A stretch of 10,092 bases of DNA from Candidatus Rifleibacteriota bacterium (GCA_022704885.1 JAKJFO010000149.1:1-10092); one strand, 5' to 3'. Counted from the first letter of the stretch, positions 1 to 7,456 are shown. Made by a program: numbers and translations. Notes: generated by a model from the sequence alone, not told the origin.

Positions 1-499
1 TGAGGAGTTTTTTGAGCAGTGAAATAGCACGCCAGTTCTTGATCTTGCCGACGGCGAGAATCGCGCTGATAATGGCATCTTCTTCGAAAAAAATCTGACC
101 ACTGGCTTCTTCGAGCACTGGTTCGGGGGGCATGCCGACACTGGCTTCAGAATAGGCCTGCAGTGCATCCATTAGAATGTCGAGGGCTTCCGGGTTTTCC
201 AGCATGCCGAGCGCCTGGGCGGCATGAAAGCGGACTTCCTGCTGCGAGTCGTTGAGCGCTCTGATCAGCAGCCCGACCGCCTTGTGGTTGTCGATGTTGC
301 CGAGGGCAAGGGCCATGAAGTCCTGAATGTTGTCGCTCTCATAGGTTTCGAGCAGAAAATCGGTAGCCTTTTCGCCTTTGAATTTAGACAGGGCTATCGC
401 TGATTCTCGTCTCTGCTCGTATTCTCCGGTCAGGAACAGGTGCAGAAGGCGCGCAATCAGTGGTTTGATATTGTTTAAAACAGCTTCATATGCTGGCAT
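1..499 (-). CDS. HEAT-repeat protein, N-terminal 166 residues (runs off left edge)
   Basis: An open frame on the minus strand with no stop down to position 1; the C-terminus lies outside the window. The protein begins MPAYEAVLNNIKPLIARLL and then shows HEAT/PBS-lyase-type helical repeats: 'RRESAIALSKF', 'NHKAVGLLIRALNDSQQEV', 'RFHAAQALGMLENPEAL' and 'AILAVGKIKNWRAISLL'. The pattern of two helices with a small residue, Gly/Asn turn and 'A..LL..L' matches HEAT_2 repeats, which act as protein-protein interaction scaffolds. No signal peptide or membrane segment is visible, so it is probably cytoplasmic. In-frame ATGs also occur at 517 and 535; 499 is preferred because a GGGGT lies 8 to 12 bases upstream and the protein starts naturally there, but the start is uncertain. 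It is divergent from the PilT cluster, which contains another HEAT protein, so a functional link is plausible but unproven. Confidence 0.8.
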   Translation of the reverse strand, partial: MPAYEAVLNNIKPLIARLLHLFLTGEYEQRRESAIALSKFKGEKATDFLLETYESDNIQDFMALALGNIDNHKAVGLLIRALNDSQQEVRFHAAQALGMLENPEALDILMDALQAYSEASVGMPPEPVLEEASGQIFFEEDAIISAILAVGKIKNWRAISLLKKLL

Positions 500-614
500 T
501 TGACTACCCCGGGTCATCTGAGAATTCTTCTGCATATTAGCAGAAACTGCAAATTTTTGAAATATACAATTAAATTCGATTGTTAAGACATCGGGTGATG
601 AGTATAATACTCGC
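500..614. other. Divergent intergenic region between HEAT gene and PilT cluster
   Basis: 115 bp, AT-richer than the genes on either side, separating the two divergent genes. It holds the plus-strand promoter described separately and the in-frame upstream ATGs of the minus gene. No clear minus-strand promoter was found: AT-rich hexamers such as TATATT (minus strand, about 562-567) have a TTAACA box only 14 bp upstream, which is too short a spacer for sigma70. Confidence 0.6.
580..608 (+). promoter_or_regulatory. Sigma70-type promoter of the PilT cluster
   Basis: TTGTTA at 580-585 (4 of 6 matches to TTGACA), a 17-bp spacer, then a perfect TATAAT at 603-608. Transcription would start about 7 bases past the -10, that is at or within a base of the A of the ATG at 615, so the transcript should be leaderless. 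The -10 lies inside a perfect palindrome, arms GAGTAT/ATACTC with one central base, at 600-612, which could be an operator. No Shine-Dalgarno sequence precedes the ATG, in agreement with leaderless initiation. Confidence 0.75.
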
Positions 615-1688
615 ATGGCAGACGAAAAAAGCTTGTATAGTTTACTTAAACTTACTTTTGACGAGGGCGCATCTGACCTGCATCTGAAGGTAGGCAAGGC
701 GCCCGCGATCAGAGTTGATGGTCACATCAGGCATGTCGACGGGTTTCGTTTCAATCGTCGCGACTTTGACAAGATTATCGAGGTGCTCCTCACTCCTGAC
801 CAGGAAGACCAGTTCAGAAAAAGTCACGAAATCGACTTTGCCTACGCTCTCGAGGGAGTCTGTCGTTTCAGGGTCAATCTCTACAACGACCTCAATGGTT
901 TTGGCGCGGTGTTTCGCGTCATTCCCTACCGCGTCATGGATTTCGACGAAATCGGTCTGCCGCTGGCGGCCCGCCGTCTGATCGAGCAGCCGAATGGTCT
1001 GATTCTGATAACCGGCCCCACCGGCGCCGGTAAAACTTCAACCATGGCCAGCTATCTCAATTACGTCAATCGCATTGCCCGCCGCCATGTCGTTACTCTC
1101 GAAGATCCGATTGAATACCAGTTCGAAGACAACCTGAGCGTTTTCAATCAGCGCCAGGTCGGCATCGACTGTTTAAGTTTCTATGACGGTCTGCTGACCG
1201 TTCTGCGCCAGGACCCCGATATCATTGTGGTCGGCGAAATGCGCGAGCCCGAGACGATTTCGCTGACGCTCAACGCAGCTGAGACCGGCAAACTCGTCAT
1301 TGCCACGCTGCACACCAGTTCGGCTGTCAGTACTGCCGAGCGTATCGTCAACGTTTTCCCCGAGTCGCGCCACCATCAGATTCTGCTGCAGCTGTCGATG
1401 GTTCTACGTGGCGTCGTTTCGCAGACTCTGTTACCGAAACCGGATGGCGGCCGTATCGCTGCTTTCGAGGTGTTGATCAATACTTCGGCCGTGCGTTCGC
1501 TGATTGCCGACGGTAAGATTCACATGCTGCCGTCATATCTCGAAACCGGCACCGAATATGGTATGACGACAATGGAAATGTCGCTGGCGCAGCTGGTTAA
1601 AGATCGTGTCGTCAAGCTCGATGATGCAATGGCAGTCGCTCCCAATCCGGCTGCCCTGCGCAAGATTCTGCACGAACCGCCAGTTTGA
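615..1688 (+). CDS. pilT: PilT-family type IV pilus retraction ATPase, paralog 1 (catalytically intact)
   Basis: A 357-residue hexameric secretion-type ATPase, normal for PilT (about 345-370). PilT hydrolyses ATP in the cytoplasm at the base of the pilus and drives pilin disassembly and retraction. Visible motifs in order: N-terminal ASDLHL (19-24); Walker A GPTGAGKT (134-141); Asp box TLEDPIEY (161-168); Walker B region IIVVGEMRE (203-211) with catalytic Glu208; His box TLHTSSA (231-237) with His233; and a C-terminal PilT-type segment AVRSLIADGK (292-301). All catalytic positions are present, so an active ATPase is expected. The ATG at 615 gives the usual 18 residues before ASDLHL. It has no Shine-Dalgarno and sits at the predicted transcription start. 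It is the first gene of the cluster, 14 bp before the next paralog's ATG. PilU is an alternative name, since the two subfamilies are hard to separate by eye. Confidence 0.93.
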   Translation: MADEKSLYSLLKLTFDEGASDLHLKVGKAPAIRVDGHIRHVDGFRFNRRDFDKIIEVLLTPDQEDQFRKSHEIDFAYALEGVCRFRVNLYNDLNGFGAVFRVIPYRVMDFDEIGLPLAARRLIEQPNGLILITGPTGAGKTSTMASYLNYVNRIARRHVVTLEDPIEYQFEDNLSVFNQRQVGIDCLSFYDGLLTVLRQDPDIIVVGEMREPETISLTLNAAETGKLVIATLHTSSAVSTAERIVNVFPESRHHQILLQLSMVLRGVVSQTLLPKPDGGRIAAFEVLINTSAVRSLIADGKIHMLPSYLETGTEYGMTTMEMSLAQLVKDRVVKLDDAMAVAPNPAALRKILHEPPV

Positions 1689-1702
1689 CCTATGGGGGCC
1701 AG

Positions 1703-2740
1703 ATGCTGAAAATACATGATTTTTTTGAAACTGCAATAGAACGCCAGGCTTCCGATCTGCATTTGAAGACTGGTTCGCCGCCTATCATCAGGGTGGGTGG
1801 CAGGCTGATCTCTCTGCCAAACGAACCGCTGGCTTATCAGGAAATGCCCGGCCTCTTTCTGCCACTGATGGATGTAAAGGCGCAAAGCGACCTGCGTTCA
1901 CAGTATGAAACCAATTTCATGATCCGCTACAAGAACCGCTGGCGGGTGCGCGTCTGTATTTTCAAGCAGCGCGGTTGCCTGTCTGGCGCTTTTCGCTTCA
2001 TTCCGACCATTGTTCCTTCGATCGACTCACTCGGCCTGCCGCCGATGCTCAAAGATATAGCAGCCAGGCCGCGCGGCCTTTTTCTGGTCACCGGGCCGGC
2101 CAACTCCGGCAAAACCCACACTCTCGCGGCAATTGTCAACGAGATCAACCGCATTTCGCACCGGCATGTGATCACCATCGAAGACCCGATCGAATTCGTT
2201 TATCGCGAGCGCAAGTCGATCTTTACGCAGCGTGAAATCGGGATTACCGCCAGTGACTATCACGGTGCTCTGATGAACGCTCTGCGCGAAGACCCTGACG
2301 TCATCCTGGTCGGCGAAATGCGCGATACCGAGACGATCGAAATGGTTCTGACTGCGGCTGAGACCGGGCATCTTGTGCTGTCGACCCTGCACACTGTCGG
2401 TGCGGTACAGACTATTGACCGCATTATCAACGTTTTTCCGGGGCACCGGCATGAAGAGATTCGTACTCAGCTGTCGATGTCGCTGATCGGCATCATTTCG
2501 CAGATTCTGCTGCCGAGCCTGCATAAACGCGAGCGGGTTATGGCCCACGAGTTGATGATCATGAATTCTGCCATGCGCAATATGATTCGTGAAAAGAAGA
2601 CGAATCAGCTCAAATCAGCACTGATGCTGGCGCGCAAGGAAGGCTGCAAAACCCTCAAGGATTCACTCAATGAAATTCTCAAAGACGAAAGAGTCGATGG
2701 ACGGCTGGTTACAAATATCATGAAGGAGATTGTAGAATGA
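1703..2740 (+). CDS. pilT: PilT-family ATPase, paralog 2 (catalytically intact)
   Basis: A second PilT-type motor ATPase, 345 residues from the ATG at 1703. Motifs: ASDLHL (16-21), Walker A GPANSGKT (131-138; unusual Ala-Asn-Ser filling but Gly, Lys and Thr are kept), Asp box TIEDPIEF (158-165), Walker B ILVGEMRD (201-208) with Glu205, His box STLHTVGA (227-234), and SAMRNMIREK (289-298), a close match to the AIRNLIRE segment needed for retraction in characterised PilT. An in-frame TTG at 1685 would overlap the previous stop (TTGA) and add six residues, but the ATG places ASDLHL at the usual distance and follows GGGGG with a 4-base gap. The stop overlaps the next gene's ATG (ATGA), so the two are translationally coupled. 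It resembles paralog 1 clearly, but the N-terminal third is divergent, which suggests separate roles or a mixed hexamer rather than a recent copy. Confidence 0.92.
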   Translation: MLKIHDFFETAIERQASDLHLKTGSPPIIRVGGRLISLPNEPLAYQEMPGLFLPLMDVKAQSDLRSQYETNFMIRYKNRWRVRVCIFKQRGCLSGAFRFIPTIVPSIDSLGLPPMLKDIAARPRGLFLVTGPANSGKTHTLAAIVNEINRISHRHVITIEDPIEFVYRERKSIFTQREIGITASDYHGALMNALREDPDVILVGEMRDTETIEMVLTAAETGHLVLSTLHTVGAVQTIDRIINVFPGHRHEEIRTQLSMSLIGIISQILLPSLHKRERVMAHELMIMNSAMRNMIREKKTNQLKSALMLARKEGCKTLKDSLNEILKDERVDGRLVTNIMKEIVE

Positions 2741-4884
2741 CCGCCTTTCACGAAATCGAATCCTTCAGATACGTCAAGGCGGCGCGCCGGCTTTTGCGGC
2801 CCGCTACCGCCCGGCTGGAAGAACTTACTCAGGCTGATATTTCAGACGAACTGCATTTTGAAACCCTTCTCGGACTTGGCAAAATTGGCGACATTTCTTC
2901 TCTCAATACGCTGACCCGGGCTTTTGATGAGTATTCTGACTGTATCGAACCGATAACTGCTCTCGGCCATTTTCGCAGCAGTTCGTCGGTACAGCGCCTA
3001 CTCGAACGTCTGCAGAACCCTGATGCCCAGCACAAGGAAGAGATCGTTCGTGTGCTTGGTGAAATCGGCGACCCGATGGCAGCCAGGCCGCTGATGGATC
3101 TGCTGCACGACGAAGACCGCATGGTGCGCTATTATTCAGCACGTGCACTGTTCAAAATGGGCGGGCGAGATGTGGTGCAGAGCCTGTGCGGGCTGCTCAA
3201 CGACCCCGATGAATGGATCGTCATCAACGTGCTCGAGATTCTTTCGCAGCTCAAAGATCCCGAGGCGGTGCCGGCGCTGGTCGGGCAGTTCGAAATCGCG
3301 CGCGATTCGCGGCTCAAGGCGATTATCATTTCGTCACTGGCTACCTTTGCCGAAGCGCGCCTGCTCAAAACCTTCGAGAGCGGGCTCGATTCGTTCGATC
3401 CCAGAATTCAGGCGAACTCGGTCGAAGCGATTTCGTGCCTCAAGATTCCTGCACTCGAAATGAAGCGCAAACTTAAAAAATTCTATGGACACCCGAACAA
3501 CCGGGTTCGTGCCAATGTCTGCATTGCTCTGGTCGTAGCCGATGCCGAAGCGGTGGGCGAAGAGCTCAAGGCGATGATGCATAGCGCCGACGCCGCGACA
3601 CGGCGCTCGGCCGCTTACGTTCTCGCCAGAATCAATATCGACCGGCGCCAGGAATACATTCACGAGCTGCTGCTCGACGAATATTTCGGGGTGCGCAAAA
3701 TGGCGCTCAAGGCTGCGCTGTCGCTTGAGAGCGGTGTCGGCGTGCGCGAAATCAGACCGCTGCTGAGCGACGAAAACCAGTGGGTGCGCAAGGAAGCGGT
3801 CGAATGTGCGACCCGTATCGAAGATTTTCCCGACCAGGATATTCTCGATCTGTTAAAGAAAGAAGAGAGCGCACCGGTCATCAAATGTGCGCTCGATTAC
3901 GTGGTTTCGCGTGCTATCAAAGAGGCGGTGCCCACGATTTTCGAACGCATCAGAAAAGAACCGGAAGAGGAAATGCCCTGGCTGATCGCGGCTCTTGGTC
4001 ACCTTGGCGCCCGTGAAGAACTGATCAAGATCAAGAAGAGTCTTGGCGCCGTGCGCTCTGAGGTTTTTTCTGAGTATTACCAGGCACTGCTGCTGAACGG
4101 TGAACTGGCGGTATTCGAAGAGCTTGCCGCTGCCCTGACCGAGAAAAAGCGTGAAAATGAGCTGATGACCTGGGTGCGCATCGCCGGCAACATCGGCGCT
4201 TACATGCAGCAGCCCGAAAAATTCTCGCAAACCCTGCTAAAAGCCCTGGCCGAAGAAGTCAGCCGCGACATGGAAGGCGTGGCGACCCTCGATGCACCGG
4301 GGCAGATTTCTGACCACCAGGCCGCACTCGCAAAGGCGCTCGAATATATTGCCGGCAGTGATTTCGCCAGGGCACGCGAACTGCTCGAAAAAGTCGTGGC
4401 AGCAATGCCTGACCATATCGAAGCCCGCTACCATCTGGCGCTGTGCTGTTATAATCTTGGCGAGATGAAGAAAGCTTCTACTCTGCTTGCCGGCATCATC
4501 GACGATGAACCGGCACACATCAACGCCGCTGTTCTGCTCGGTCAGATCTATTTCCGCAAAAAAGAATGGGATCTGCTCGCTTCGTGCTATGAGCGGGTGC
4601 AGCAGTTTGTCAGCGCCGATGACAAAAAGAACCTGATCCGTATTTATGGTGCGCTCGGTCTGGCCTACTTCAATCAGAAAAAATACGCACAGGCCATCAC
4701 CGCGCTCAGTCGCGGTCTGCAGGCCAACCCGCGTGATCTTTCGTCTTCTTATCATCTCGCGTTGTGTTATTATTCTCTTGAAGAGACCGAAAAGGCGAGA
4801 ACCATACTCGAAGGTCTGCGCAAGACGCTGCCACCCGACAGCCAGGTGCTCAAGAACGTTCTTGAACTGCTGCAGCGCATCTAA
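2737..4884 (+). CDS. HEAT-repeat and TPR two-part scaffold protein
   Basis: A 715-residue protein with no signal peptide or membrane helix, so probably cytoplasmic. Residues about 30-490 are an array of HEAT-like repeats, for example 'EEIVRVLGEIGDPMAARPLM' near 101-120, 'RYYSARALFKMGGRDVVQSL' near 131-150, and 'DPRIQANSVEAISCL' near 221-235. Residues about 526-702 are TPR repeats, for example 'IEARYHLALCCYNLGEMKKA' (561-580), 'IYGALGLAYFNQKKYAQAI' (636-654) and 'SYHLALCYYSLEETEKARTI' (671-690). Both folds are superhelical binding platforms, so the likely job is to bring proteins together; the partners are unknown. The ATG overlaps the stop of PilT paralog 2 (ATGA), with AAGGAG 8 bases upstream. 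Its position between two intact and two degenerate PilT paralogs points to an adaptor for the motor proteins, which is an inference. The last codons form part of a terminator-like hairpin. Confidence 0.88.
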   Translation: MTAFHEIESFRYVKAARRLLRPATARLEELTQADISDELHFETLLGLGKIGDISSLNTLTRAFDEYSDCIEPITALGHFRSSSSVQRLLERLQNPDAQHKEEIVRVLGEIGDPMAARPLMDLLHDEDRMVRYYSARALFKMGGRDVVQSLCGLLNDPDEWIVINVLEILSQLKDPEAVPALVGQFEIARDSRLKAIIISSLATFAEARLLKTFESGLDSFDPRIQANSVEAISCLKIPALEMKRKLKKFYGHPNNRVRANVCIALVVADAEAVGEELKAMMHSADAATRRSAAYVLARINIDRRQEYIHELLLDEYFGVRKMALKAALSLESGVGVREIRPLLSDENQWVRKEAVECATRIEDFPDQDILDLLKKEESAPVIKCALDYVVSRAIKEAVPTIFERIRKEPEEEMPWLIAALGHLGAREELIKIKKSLGAVRSEVFSEYYQALLLNGELAVFEELAAALTEKKRENELMTWVRIAGNIGAYMQQPEKFSQTLLKALAEEVSRDMEGVATLDAPGQISDHQAALAKALEYIAGSDFARARELLEKVVAAMPDHIEARYHLALCCYNLGEMKKASTLLAGIIDDEPAHINAAVLLGQIYFRKKEWDLLASCYERVQQFVSADDKKNLIRIYGALGLAYFNQKKYAQAITALSRGLQANPRDLSSSYHLALCYYSLEETEKARTILEGLRKTLPPDSQVLKNVLELLQRI

Positions 4885-4897
4885 TGCGCTCCTTTTT
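4874..4897 (+). terminator. Compact intrinsic terminator or attenuator overlapping the HEAT/TPR stop
   Basis: AGCGCAT at 4874-4880 and ATGCGCT at 4884-4890 form a perfect 7-bp stem with a 3-base loop (CTA), followed by CCTTTTT (4891-4897). The TAA stop (4882-4884) is in the loop and first base of the 3' arm. This is the shape of a short rho-independent terminator. Because the next gene starts only 61 bp later with no strong promoter visible, it may act as a partial terminator that lowers expression of the downstream half of the cluster. Confidence 0.55.
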
Positions 4898-4958
4898 ATG
4901 AACAAATCTGCAAAATCTGCCGATTGAACAGCAAATATCTTTTACAGAGGTCTGAATA

Positions 4959-6014
4959 ATGACGGAATTATTGAAGATTTGCCAGATGGTAAAGGTCAAA
5001 GGCGCTTCTGACCTGCATCTTTTTCCTGACCAGCCGATTTTTTATCGCCTGCACGGCGCCATCGAAAAGCTCGAAGGCATAATGCTCAATGAAGACCAGA
5101 TCAAAAAAATCATTCTCGAAACCAGCTCACCCAAAGCCCGCGAAATTCTCGGGCGCCAGCGTCAGGTAACTTACGCCGAAGACGTTGCCGGGGTGGGGCG
5201 CCTGCGTTTTTCAGTATTTCTCGATAAAGGCAAATTTGCCATCGCCATACGCTTTATCGGCGAGAAGTTTTTCGAACTTGAAGACCTTGGTTTTGGCGAA
5301 GGCGTACGCAAGATCATCGCTCAGCCTTCCGGAATGATTCTGGTCGGCAGTCCGTCGGGCGAAGGCAAGACTTCGACCATCGCGGCACTGCTTAACTTCA
5401 TCAACCGCCATTTCGAAAAAAGCATTTTTACCATCGAAAACCCCGTCGAATACGTGTTCAAGGATGACAAAAGCGCGTTCATTCAGCGCAGTATTCCGGT
5501 CGATATCAGCAATTTCTACAACGGCCTGTGTGAAGCCTATCGCGTCGATCCCGACGTCGTCGTCTCAGATTCGATCAACTACCCGGACGCCATGGATCAG
5601 GCTCTCACCCTGTGTGAATCAGGTTGTATGGTTATCGGTTCTACCGAAGGCGGCGACTGTCAGCAGATCGTCGATCGTCTGATCAGCTGCCGCATGCCGG
5701 CTGAGCGCGAAGCTCTGCGCGCCCGCATTGCTTCGCAGCTCAAGATGATCATCAGCCAGCGCCTCGTATCGCGAGAAGACCAGAGTGGCCGCATCGCCAT
5801 CTTCGACATTCTCATCAACACGCCACAGATGAAAGCTCTGATTCGTAACAACAACATGGCCATGTTCAGATCTCTGCAGGGTCAGGGCGAGATAGCCGGA
5901 ATGAAGACCTTCGATTCGCAGCTTGCCAACCTTGTGCGCAAACGGGTTGTCAGCCAGAAGAGCGCCGCCGATTATGCGATTGACAAAGCACGCATTTCGA
6001 CCGGCCAGGCATAA
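4959..6014 (+). CDS. PilT-like ATPase paralog 3, probable pseudo-ATPase
   Basis: A 351-residue PilT homologue with the same architecture as paralogs 1 and 2: ASDLHL at 16-21, a PAS-like N-terminal domain and RecA-like C-terminal domain. Walker A is SPSGEGKT (131-138), keeping Gly136-Lys137-Thr138 but with Ser for the first Gly. The Asp box is TIENPVEY (158-165), with Asn for Asp. The Walker B segment is VVSDSINY (201-208): the usual Gly-Glu is Asp-Ser, so the catalytic Glu is missing (Ser205). The His-box segment is IGSTEGGD (226-233), with Glu230 for His. Nucleotide binding may persist, but hydrolysis is unlikely. A full-length intact frame and good conservation elsewhere argue for a selected regulatory or structural subunit rather than a decaying gene. 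AGAGG lies 8 bases before the ATG. It is followed 11 bp later by paralog 4. Confidence 0.87.
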   Translation: MTELLKICQMVKVKGASDLHLFPDQPIFYRLHGAIEKLEGIMLNEDQIKKIILETSSPKAREILGRQRQVTYAEDVAGVGRLRFSVFLDKGKFAIAIRFIGEKFFELEDLGFGEGVRKIIAQPSGMILVGSPSGEGKTSTIAALLNFINRHFEKSIFTIENPVEYVFKDDKSAFIQRSIPVDISNFYNGLCEAYRVDPDVVVSDSINYPDAMDQALTLCESGCMVIGSTEGGDCQQIVDRLISCRMPAEREALRARIASQLKMIISQRLVSREDQSGRIAIFDILINTPQMKALIRNNNMAMFRSLQGQGEIAGMKTFDSQLANLVRKRVVSQKSAADYAIDKARISTGQA

Positions 6015-6025
6015 GGAGGGCAGCC

Positions 6026-7066
6026 ATGGATATCAAGAAACTCATCGAAAACGTTAAAAATGCCGGTGGTACCGAGCTGCATCTCAAGGTTTCGTCGCGC
6101 CCGCTCATGCGCAAAAACAAGTTTCTGCGTCACATGGAGTTTCCGCCCGTGCAGGAAACCGACATGAATGACCTGCTCAAAGCTCTGCTGAGCTCTGAAG
6201 ACATCGAAAAATTCAACAAGACCAGCTCATTCGAAGCCAACTTCTTTGGCAAGCCACCGTGCAACTACCGCCTGACCCTTTTTCATTCGCAGCAGAAGCC
6301 GGTAGCGCTGATCAAGATCATCGACAGCCGCATTCCAACTCTCGAAGACATCAAGTTTCCTGAGGCGCTGGTCCCCTTTCTTGACGCCAGAAAAGGCATT
6401 TTTATCGTGGCCGGCCCGGCCCGTTCCGGCATTTCTACATCGCTTGCCAGCATGGTCGAGCGCATGAACCAGCGGCATTCCCGCCATATTCTCATCATCG
6501 AAGATCCTATCGAATTCAACTTCGAGCAGAAACGCTGCCGCATTTCGCAGCGCCAGTTCCGCAAGGATATTTTCGTGATCGATCAGGGCATCAACTTCGC
6601 CAAACGTATGGATGTCGATGTGCTGGTGATCGGCGACCTCAAACATGAAATTCCGTTCAGAAGCATCATCGAATACGTTGCCGGCGGGCATTTTGTCGTG
6701 CTCAGCATGCAGACGCTCGGTATCGTCAATACTCTCGAAAAGTTCATCTTTTCGTTCGCAGAGAGCGACCGCGAATTCGTCTGCCAGGTGCTGGCCGAGA
6801 ACCTGCAGGGTGTCGTATCGCAGGCACTGATCGCCGATCAGGTCGGCAAGCGCATCGTGCCGGTGCATGAGACGCTGGTAATCAACAGCACGGTCATGAG
6901 CATCATTCAGAAGGGCAAGGTATCGCAGGTCGAGCCTAATATCGCCAGTGCCGGGCCGGGCAGTCAGCTGTTTGCGCAATCGGTTCAGAAGTTGTATCTT
7001 AAGAATGAACTCGATCGTGTCGCGGGTGAGAACTTCCTCGATTTCTACCGGGGTACCAGGGGGTAA
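6026..7066 (+). CDS. PilT-like paralog 4 lacking the Walker A lysine, probable pseudo-ATPase
   Basis: A 346-residue PilT-family protein whose fold is recognisable along its whole length, but whose catalytic centre is changed. The N-terminal motif is TELHL (16-20). Walker A reads GPARSGIST (130-138): Ile136, codon ATT at 6431-6433, replaces the invariant Lys. The Asp box IIEDPIEF (157-164) is intact. Walker B is VLVIGDLKH (199-207), with Asp204 for the catalytic Glu. The His box is LSMQTLG (226-232), with Gln229 for His. The C-terminal segment VMSIIQKGK replaces the PilT AIRNLIRE-type sequence. Loss of the P-loop Lys with Glu and His changes predicts no ATPase activity. GGAGGG sits 5 bases before the ATG, a strong ribosome site, so it is meant to be expressed. 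It could be an inactive partner in a mixed ring, or an assembly platform for the pseudopilins encoded immediately after it. Confidence 0.86.
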   Translation: MDIKKLIENVKNAGGTELHLKVSSRPLMRKNKFLRHMEFPPVQETDMNDLLKALLSSEDIEKFNKTSSFEANFFGKPPCNYRLTLFHSQQKPVALIKIIDSRIPTLEDIKFPEALVPFLDARKGIFIVAGPARSGISTSLASMVERMNQRHSRHILIIEDPIEFNFEQKRCRISQRQFRKDIFVIDQGINFAKRMDVDVLVIGDLKHEIPFRSIIEYVAGGHFVVLSMQTLGIVNTLEKFIFSFAESDREFVCQVLAENLQGVVSQALIADQVGKRIVPVHETLVINSTVMSIIQKGKVSQVEPNIASAGPGSQLFAQSVQKLYLKNELDRVAGENFLDFYRGTRG

Positions 7067-7069
7067 GTG

Positions 7070-7456
7070 ATGATTCGGGCTCTGCGCAACAACCGCGCTG
7101 CTTTTACGCTCATCGAAATGAGCGTGGTGGTAGCCATCATCGGGCTTCTCTACGTCACTGTGGTGCCGATGTACGGCCGCACGATTCAGCGCACCAGGGA
7201 AACCGCTCTCAAAAAAGACCTCTACGTCTTTCGTACCACACTCAACGACTACTTCAAAGACCACGAAAGGTGGCCCGAAAGCCTCGATACGCTGGTCGCT
7301 CAGGGCTATATCCGCAGTATTCCGCCAGATCCCTTCACCGAAAAGGCCGATACCTGGGTAACGGTGCCTTCGCAGCCGGGCAATAACGACGTGTATGACG
7401 TCAAATCCGGCGCCGAAGGCCAGAGCCTCGATGGAATAAACTATGCCGATTTTTGA
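7070..7456 (+). CDS. GspG-like pseudopilin with Ala at the prepilin -1 position
   Basis: A 128-residue small pilin-like protein. The N-terminus is a type IV prepilin leader: positively charged RNNRAA, then FTLIEMSVVVAIIGLL (12-27), the hydrophobic helix that anchors pilins in the inner membrane and packs in the filament core. Cleavage would fall between Ala11 and Phe12, giving Phe+1 and Glu+5 (Glu16). The residue before the cut is Ala instead of the almost invariant Gly. The C-terminal domain has 'LNDYFKDHERWPESLDTLV', 'IPPDPFT' and 'DVYDVKSGAEGQSLDG', the layout of GspG/PulG-family major pseudopilins. ATG 7070 is chosen over GTG 7067 because AGGGGG is then at usable spacing. It lies 3 bp after paralog 4's stop and overlaps the next gene by 14 bp, so all three are probably co-expressed. 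It may be the substrate moved by the PilT set. Confidence 0.85.
   Translation: MIRALRNNRAAFTLIEMSVVVAIIGLLYVTVVPMYGRTIQRTRETALKKDLYVFRTTLNDYFKDHERWPESLDTLVAQGYIRSIPPDPFTEKADTWVTVPSQPGNNDVYDVKSGAEGQSLDGINYADF

Noticed and set aside
1685..1702. TTG start for PilT paralog 2 overlapping the previous stop
   Set aside because: The ATG at 1703 gives the normal distance to ASDLHL and has G-rich sequence upstream. The extra six residues match nothing in the family.
2027..2548. 173-codon minus-strand open frame
   Set aside because: Opposite the catalytic domain of PilT paralog 2; only a shadow.
4237..4905. 222-codon minus-strand open frame
   Set aside because: Lies opposite the TPR part of the HEAT/TPR gene. 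No ribosome site or domain is seen.
4898..4927. Nine-codon open frame MNKSAKSAD between HEAT/TPR and PilT paralog 3
   Set aside because: No ribosome site, follows directly on the hairpin T-run, and is too short to support. A leader-peptide role cannot be shown.
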